Shown one piece after another: positions 57,730 through 64,000 of a stretch of 64,000 bases of DNA. This DNA comes from Brachionus manjavacas (Eukaryota; Rotifera; Eurotatoria; Ploima; Brachionidae), in contig JAHQIY010000008.1 in NCBI GenBank assembly GCA_019054805.1, positions 4,697,501 through 4,761,500 of the forward strand, written 5' to 3'. The translations under genes were made by a program, and so were the position numbers. The first letter of the stretch is position 1. Every line of letters begins with the position of its first letter. The notes under the pieces were generated by a model, which was given only the letters and a program-made list of their open reading frames with translations, did not search any database and was not told the DNA's origin.

Positions 57730-60700
57730 ATGAATAAGTCCAATTTGGGTCTAAATTTGGCCATCATCTTTAGTCTCATAAACTATTGCATTTCGATCAG
57801 AGACACATTTTCGCCTATAGGCAGTGATTTGTTCAATAACATACAGTGTGTTCCACATGCATACGGCGATTTCAATGCCGACAAGCGTGTCGACATCATT
57901 TGCGTGACCAAATCCGGAGACCAAATCGAAATTTGGCTCGCACAGGAAAAAGAGCCGCTATTCTACCGCTTTCAGGTTCTCAAGTAAGCTAAAACAAGAC
58001 AGCACAAATTTTTTTTTTAAATTTTCTGCAAAGAGTTGGCTCAACAATTGTCAACATAGTTCCTGGAGACTTTACCGGTGACTCAGCCATGGATTTATTA
58101 GTCACCTATAAAATGGGTGACGAGTTTGGAATGATTTTTTATCAAGGACAAAGGAGTGCAAAATTTCACAATGAAGCTGGAGTTGGGAAAAAAATAAACT
58201 TAAATTTACTTGATCAACCTTTTGTTGCCGAGTAATTTGAAATTAAAAATTATTTGAATTTAATTTAGATTTTTTTAAGCTTTGATGGCGATGGAAAACT
58301 TGACGTCTTGGTAAACACCAATGATCAAAATATCAGCTTTTATTTTTTTGAGTAGGATTTTTTTTGGTGACAATAAAAATTTTTAAACTTCTTTTTGAAA
58401 GTTCGAATGGAAATTTGCTAAAAATGGACTTTATTTACTTAGACAATGTAAAATTAAAAAAAGGCTTTGCTCATACAATTACTGATGTAAATGGTGATTT
58501 CAAGTCGGATTTAGTGCTAACTGGCCAAGATGATGATCAAAAGACTCGTTTTTATGTGTTTGAATTTAATGCGCTGACAAATAAATATGAAAAAAGCGAT
58601 TCCTACTCAGTGCCCAACCAGTCGTTTATTTATGGTCAGTCTTTATTTGCTGATTTTGATAGTGACGGTGAAATTGAGCATCTACTTCCATGTTGCAATG
58701 ACAAAAAATGTTCCAAATCTTACATATTTATTCGCAAATTCAATAAAGTAAAATTTAACTTATACTTAAAAAATAAAAAAAATAATCTATTAAATATGAT
58801 ATAGTATTACATGTGTTTAAATAGGGGAAAATATTAAAACAATTTATTTGTAATGAAAATAGAATTTTTATCTTTAATTAGAAAAAAATAGAAGCAGATA
58901 TAATTTTATTAGAGATAACTAGAAAAAATGCAACACTGGCCTGATTTTCCTTAGAATTTACGTAATTTTTCGTTAAATTAAAAAAAATCATGATCACATT
59001 TTCAAAATTTAATCTAATTAGATTTAATCTTTTAGATTAAATTTTACAAAAACTTTTTTTTTAATTTAGCAAAAAATAATTTAAATTTCATTCGTGTGGA
59101 CTCTTTAAAAAACAGAATAAAGCTAAAAGTTAATTTTTTTAGTTATCTTATAAAGTTTTTAAAGTTTTTTTTAACAAAAATTTATTAAAAACATAGAAAA
59201 TCCATGTGTAAAATAATAATTGAAAAAAACTGTGCTCAAGAAATTTAAATGAATTTAAAAAAATAGAAAATTAAATTTTTAATGTAAATAAAACATATAA
59301 CAAGTGAATCAATATATACATAATTTAATTTTTTTAAACTGTATCCAAATATAAAAACTTTTTTGTTAAAATTTGAAAAAAAAAGTCAAAATTTTGTTTA
59401 AATGAAAAGTTTTCAAGTTCGACCTCTGAATTAACTTTGGTCAATAAAATCCATTCGTGTTTTTTTCTCATATTTGGTTTTTATTTTTTTGTATTATTTT
59501 TTTAAGCAATTGTGTTTAAATTTATTTTTAATTCACTTTTTAAAATATTTAAAAATTAAAAATTTTAGTTTATGGTGTTGTTTTTTAGATTCACATTCAT
59601 TTGTTTTCTTTGTAATCATATGTAATCTGTAATCATATCCATCTCTTGAATAAAATACTGTTACTACTGTTCCATTCAATTTTAAATATTTTTTTAAATA
59701 AAACAAAATGCAGAAAAATATTAATTAAAATAATTTTTAATTCTAATCTAACCATGCATTATCCATTATCTATGCATAAATGTAGGGTTTTTAAATTTGG
59801 GAAGACTTTGAAAGAATAGAACAATTAAGTTCCTCATTAATTACTGAAAAAAAAGTTTCTGCATTTAACTTTATTTTGTAATAAAAATATTTAAAAATTG
59901 TTTGAATCTAATAACTGATTATCATAATTATCAAATTACAAACCTAAAATAGTTCCAGATAAGCATCCAGAAAATAATTAGTATTTTTATTAATAATTAG
60001 TAATTATTTTTGCAAGTATTTTCCTTTTTTTTTCGATTACTGGAAGTTAATTTAAAACAGAGTAAAACCCGGCCTATCGGTAAACAAACTTATTAAGGAC
60101 TCGCAATTCGAATAGTCTTTACTTGAGTAATAAATATTAAAAAATAAGTTAAAATAAATATTATTCAGCAATAATTTTAGAGTAAAACCAGAAAGAAATG
60201 ACTTTTAATTTATTCTTTATTTATCTATTTTTTAAATCTAAAGAGTAAAAACCAAACAAATTTAAAATTAAAAAGAAAAATGAAAATGGAAATGAAAAAT
60301 ATATCAAAATAAACGATAAAAGAAACAAAATAAAAATTAAAAAATACCAAAGATTTCAGAGCATTATTTTGTCTCAAAAATATTTAGTCAAATTTGAAAA
60401 GAGATAATACATTTTTTGTAATAAATGAAAGAGAAACTTGAGTTGAATCTTTTACAGCATCTTTAAAGTATGGTATTTAGATATACTGAAAATATTTTTT
60501 AAGAAATCATGTCAATTATGTTTTTTTTATTTTTCAAAGCTATTTATTTTCAAAAATAGCTAATATTATTTTATAAGATTTATTCTTATAATTTGAGTCA
60601 TTTAAAAGAAAATTGTATTTATTTAAAAGAAATTAGAAAAAATAAATTTTCAGTGATTTGAAGTAAAAGTTAAAAACTGGAATTAATAATCCAATCTGAA

Positions 60701-63700
60701 CATTTAATAAAAATTTTACAAGGAATTATATTTTAGTTCGTAGATCGATCTTTAATAAAAATATAATTTTTGAATTTAAATTAATATTTTTTTTTTAGTG
60801 GAATCAAGTTCCCATAGATTTTGGTGATTATCGATTTATTCCCCAAAGCGAATTCAAAGCAAGCTGGGGCAACAGTATAAGTATAAAATCCGGAGATTAT
60901 AATTTAAATGGCTATTTGGATCTCATGATTGTACTCGAAAATGTGGATAAAAAGTAAGTTTTCTAGAGCATTAATAAAAGGTACAAGTGTATTATAAATT
61001 TGATTTTTAAACGATTTGTGGGAAAATATTTAAATGACTTGGTCTTTTTCGTAATCGAAAATTCAACTTTTTGATATATTATTTTTCTATTTTAGAGCTA
61101 GAATGGGTCTACTCATATTAAAAATCAAATTTAACTTTTTTACTTATTTAATTTTTTTAACTCAAAGCGAGCTTTTTCTAATTCAAACAATTTCTTTAAT
61201 CAACATTTGAAAATTTTATTTTTTATTGAAACTTTTTTCAAAATTTTATTTAATGTGTATTTAATATATTTTCGAAAGTTTTAAATCTAAAAAGTTAAAA
61301 ATTAATCAGGTGATTTTTGAAATAATTATTCAAAAAAAATAATTCATATTTTGAACATTTAAAATCTTTCCAAATCGCGAAAGGACAATTCCAACAAAAT
61401 CTATTAAATAAACAATTAAAAATTTTACAAATTTAAATTTTCCTGGAAATTATTTTCATTTCTGTCGAAAAAGTCGAATTTAAGCCCAAGTGATTTCTAA
61501 TGCAAAATATTTTTCTTGTTTAGTAAACGTCACTATGGGTATGTCAAAAAAAAAATAAAAATTATTTGAAATTTGAAAATTATTCATGTAGATACGATAA
61601 TTTATTTTAGTAATTTATTTGAAAGGTGATGGAAAAATCAATGGTAAAATTTTATGAATTTCTTTTTATTTAATCAAATCGCATTAAAATTACTAAAATA
61701 AAAGAAAATTTATTTTAGAAATTTATTTTTGAAAAGTACTTGATCAAATATTCTTGTTCAAAGTTTGAGACTATTATTCCTTTGAGTTCAATATGATTTT
61801 ACAAATTTTCAGCTTTGGTAAAGACAGCAATTTTTTAAAAATAATTCTCAAAAAGTCTTACTAAATAAGTTTTAAATAAATAAACACATTAATAGACTTA
61901 AAGTACTGAAATTTTCTTTACAAATATTTTTTACAAGTTTATGACAAAATTTTTTTTCTAAAAAATATGTTGTTTAAGTTGTGACAACATAAGAAAATTT
62001 TCGTAATTGTGACAATTTTCTCATAAGAAAATGAGTGTGTGTTGGTCAAACTCAAGTGCGTGGTTACACAATGTTCCCTTCAGTTTTTATTTTTATAAAC
62101 AAGGAATTAAAAAAATTATTCAAAAAAGTCCCATAGTAACTAATTATTTTCATTACATTTATGTCAAATAAAAATGGTCTAAAAAATAAATAATTTAGGC
62201 AATGTGAATTTTCATACAAAAATTTCAAAACAAAATTTAAATTCTTAATAAAAATATGGCTTTTGAAGTACAGATTATTCTGTAATTTTTAAAAGGTGAA
62301 ACAAACAATGTTTCATTTAACAGTCCAATTTAAGAAAAAATTTAAATGGTTGTTTCCCAATAAATTTATTTTTTAAATCAAATTGAATGTTAACATAGAA
62401 ATGAAGAATTAAACTTTTACAATTGTAACGATGACAGAATTTTAATATTTAAATAAGAAAAATTTACAAAATGCAAAAAAATATTCTGTTTTGAATAGAT
62501 CATCTAGACAAGAAAAATAAATTCCAAAATATTGATATTTTTTTTATCATTAAAATTTTCCTGTTAATAAAAAGTAATATTTTTTTGTTGAATTTAGTGA
62601 AACATATTTTGTTTCATGTTGTTTCATCATCAAATTTTGAAAAGCTCAATTTTGTCAATTTAAATTAATGAAAAAGAATTTTATTTTTGTAATTTGGAAA
62701 GGTTTGTATGAAATTTCACAATGCCAATAATTTATAAAAAAAAATTCAATTCTATCTAGTTTCTTTTATTTTTCATTCAAAAATTGGCGAATCTTTAATC
62801 AATCAAATTTATGATCCTTTAGTGCCAAAAAAAATTAAAAAAATTAAAAATTTGTTTTGTCCTTAGAAGTGAAACCAAAGAAAAATTTGCTGTTTTAATG
62901 AAGAACATACCAAACAATGGTCTCAATGCATCTTCCACATTCAATCGCACATTCGAAATGGACCAGCATATTTCGAGTCTTTATTCGTACAATAATGTAG
63001 TCCAAGCGTCTTTTTTTGACTTGTACGATGATGGGTATTTGGACATCTTGCTTGTAGTCGAGGAACAAGAAAGTGGTGGAGTTAACTATCGTATAGTAGC
63101 GCTTAAAAACGACTACTACGATGATGTTTACTTTATTAAGGTGATGGTGATTCCAGGTCTTTGTAGTCAAGCAAAATGTCCTTTTCAAAGCATTCCCTAT
63201 GGACTCAATTATCCAGGAGCCTTGGTAAAAATTGAATCAATATCAAACGAGTATCAGAAAGTGGTCATGTACGCAACTCAGCTATCTCAAAGTAGCTATA
63301 TGTCACTTCAATTGCCATACATCATATTCGGTCTAGGACCCACACCCAACTTTGTGGAACACTTAACAGTCGGAATTTTGGCAGATAATGGAAAAATCCA
63401 CGGTTTTACTAAAGAATGGCATCAAATCATTCCAAATTCACAGCTTGTCATCAATCCATATCCTCGATACAATACCTATAAGTATGATCTGTTTAAATTT
63501 TAGTTTCTAACAAAAAGATTAATTAAATTAACTAGCTGGAAAATGCAGTTGTTCATCACTCCATCAAAAAATATACTCATGACTGGTATTGCTTTGGGAA
63601 GTACCATGATATTCTTAATTATCATGATCGGTTTACTTCAGTTTAGAGAAAGAGTAATTTTTTTGCCTTTGGAATTTTTTTAATTAATTTAAAATAAAAA

Positions 63701-63762
63701 AGAAATTGGATGAAAAAGAACGCAAGATTGAGTCGCAGCGTTTCCATTTCGACGGTTTGTAA
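57730..63762 (+). CDS. ITFG1: Integrin-alpha FG-GAP repeat protein 1 (T-cell immunomodulatory protein homolog)
   Basis: Exons 57730-57983, 58034-58231, 58280-58351, 58402-58747, 60799-60953, 62867-63481, 63536-63653 and 63703-63762 join in frame to 605 aa; human ITFG1 is 612. A signal peptide (LGLNLAIIFSLINYCIS) leads into a beta-propeller with seven FG-GAP/calcium-like loops: GDFNADKRVD, GDFTGDSAMD, FDGDGKLD, DVNGDFKSD, ADFDSDGEIE, GDYNLNGYLD, FDLYDDGYLD. The C-terminal lumenal part has LPYIIFGLGPTPNFVEHL and IIPNSQLVINPYP, then one membrane helix (GIALGSTMIFLIIMIGLL) and the conserved tail QRFHFDGL. Type I membrane protein; its role in other animals is incompletely known. Introns 4 and 5 are ~2 kb, the others about 50 bp. 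AATAAA overlaps the stop region. Confidence 0.95.
58748..60798. other. ITFG1 intron 4 (2.05 kb)
   Basis: Bounded by GTAAAA and TTTTTTAG. Mostly A+T-rich. At about 59620-59675 a phrase with TGAATAAAATACTGTTACTA looks like a LINE 3' tail. No other feature is recognised. Confidence 0.7.
60954..62866. other. ITFG1 intron 5 (1.9 kb)
   Basis: Bounded by GTAAGT and TCCTTAG. A+T-rich with no recognised gene or repeat family. Confidence 0.75.
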
Positions 63763-64000
63763 ATAAAATGTTTTTGTGAATCCTATTTCCAAACGGTGGT
63801 TGTTTTTGATTACATTATTTTGAGAACAGTAAGGTATTGGTATTAAATTAAGAATTGCAAGTGACGCCAGTGCAAACAATACTTTTTATTTTTACTTAAA
63901 GATTTGATTTTTCCGAAAATATATTTTAATAATATTTATTATGTGGTGGTTGCTTATTTTTTTATGAATTTCTTTTTATTTTTTTTGAAATAAATATTCT

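Noticed and set aside
63643-63879. Minus-strand frame opposite the ITFG1 3' end
   Set aside because: It overlaps ITFG1 exon 8 antisense, has no ATG start and shows no domain.
1-64000. tRNA, rRNA or snRNA genes
   Set aside because: I looked for GTTCRAATC-type tRNA B-boxes and conserved rRNA words on both strands and found none in a convincing context.

Overview
The window is animal nuclear DNA. It is very A+T rich, has many short GT-AG introns (mostly about 35-80 bp) with a few of 1.5-2.1 kb, and carries recognisable metazoan orthologs: Acinus, PDIA5, a ZNRF E3 ligase, FAIM, COPS8, an AADAC-like hydrolase, RBMX2 and ITFG1. Base composition, tiny introns and the repeat mix suit a small invertebrate; a rotifer or other spiralian is my best guess, but the sequence does not prove it.

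Layout. 0.3-2.0 kb: decayed LINE. 2.99-5.76 kb (minus): Acinus. 6.7-7.45 kb: decayed MULE transposase. 8.3-9.8 kb: LINE debris and a perfect 41-bp palindrome. 10.1-10.3 kb (minus): small secreted peptide. 11.4-13.6 kb (minus): four-thioredoxin-domain PDIA5. 14.6-20.65 kb: a three-layer nest, a MULE inside a LINE inside another LINE. 22.5-23.7 kb (plus): membrane-anchored trypsin-like protein whose catalytic Asp appears to be Asn. 24.7-26.4 kb: MULE fragment and a motif-array transposon. 26.7-32.8 kb (minus): COPS8, FAIM and a ZNRF ligase in tandem. 34.3-41.0 kb: MITE, hAT remnant with perfect 8-bp duplication, two LINE copies. 41.1-42.6 kb (minus): AADAC-like hydrolase. 44.6-45.4 kb (plus): membrane methyltransferase-like protein. 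45.5-46.4 kb (plus): RBMX2. 46.6-50.1 kb: MITE and a MULE with perfect 10-bp duplication. 50.1-57.7 kb: almost empty. 57.7-63.8 kb (plus): complete ITFG1.

The host genes are mostly unrelated housekeeping functions: splicing (Acinus, RBMX2), ER and secretory work (PDIA5, ITFG1, hydrolase), and ubiquitin or COP9 biology (ZNRF, COPS8). FAIM and COPS8 are only 167 bp apart on one strand, with a splice-acceptor-like sequence right before the COPS8 ATG, so a shared transcript is possible.

The most striking signal is in the DNA transposons. Several families carry, at both ends, arrays of a short family-specific motif. In the MULE at 46971-48223 the outer motif copies are 20-21 bp apart on both ends; in the MULE at 16426-18023 they are 14-16 bp apart. 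These look like phased transposase-binding arrays. All gene models were spliced by hand from the sequence and family knowledge; no transcript or database evidence was available.
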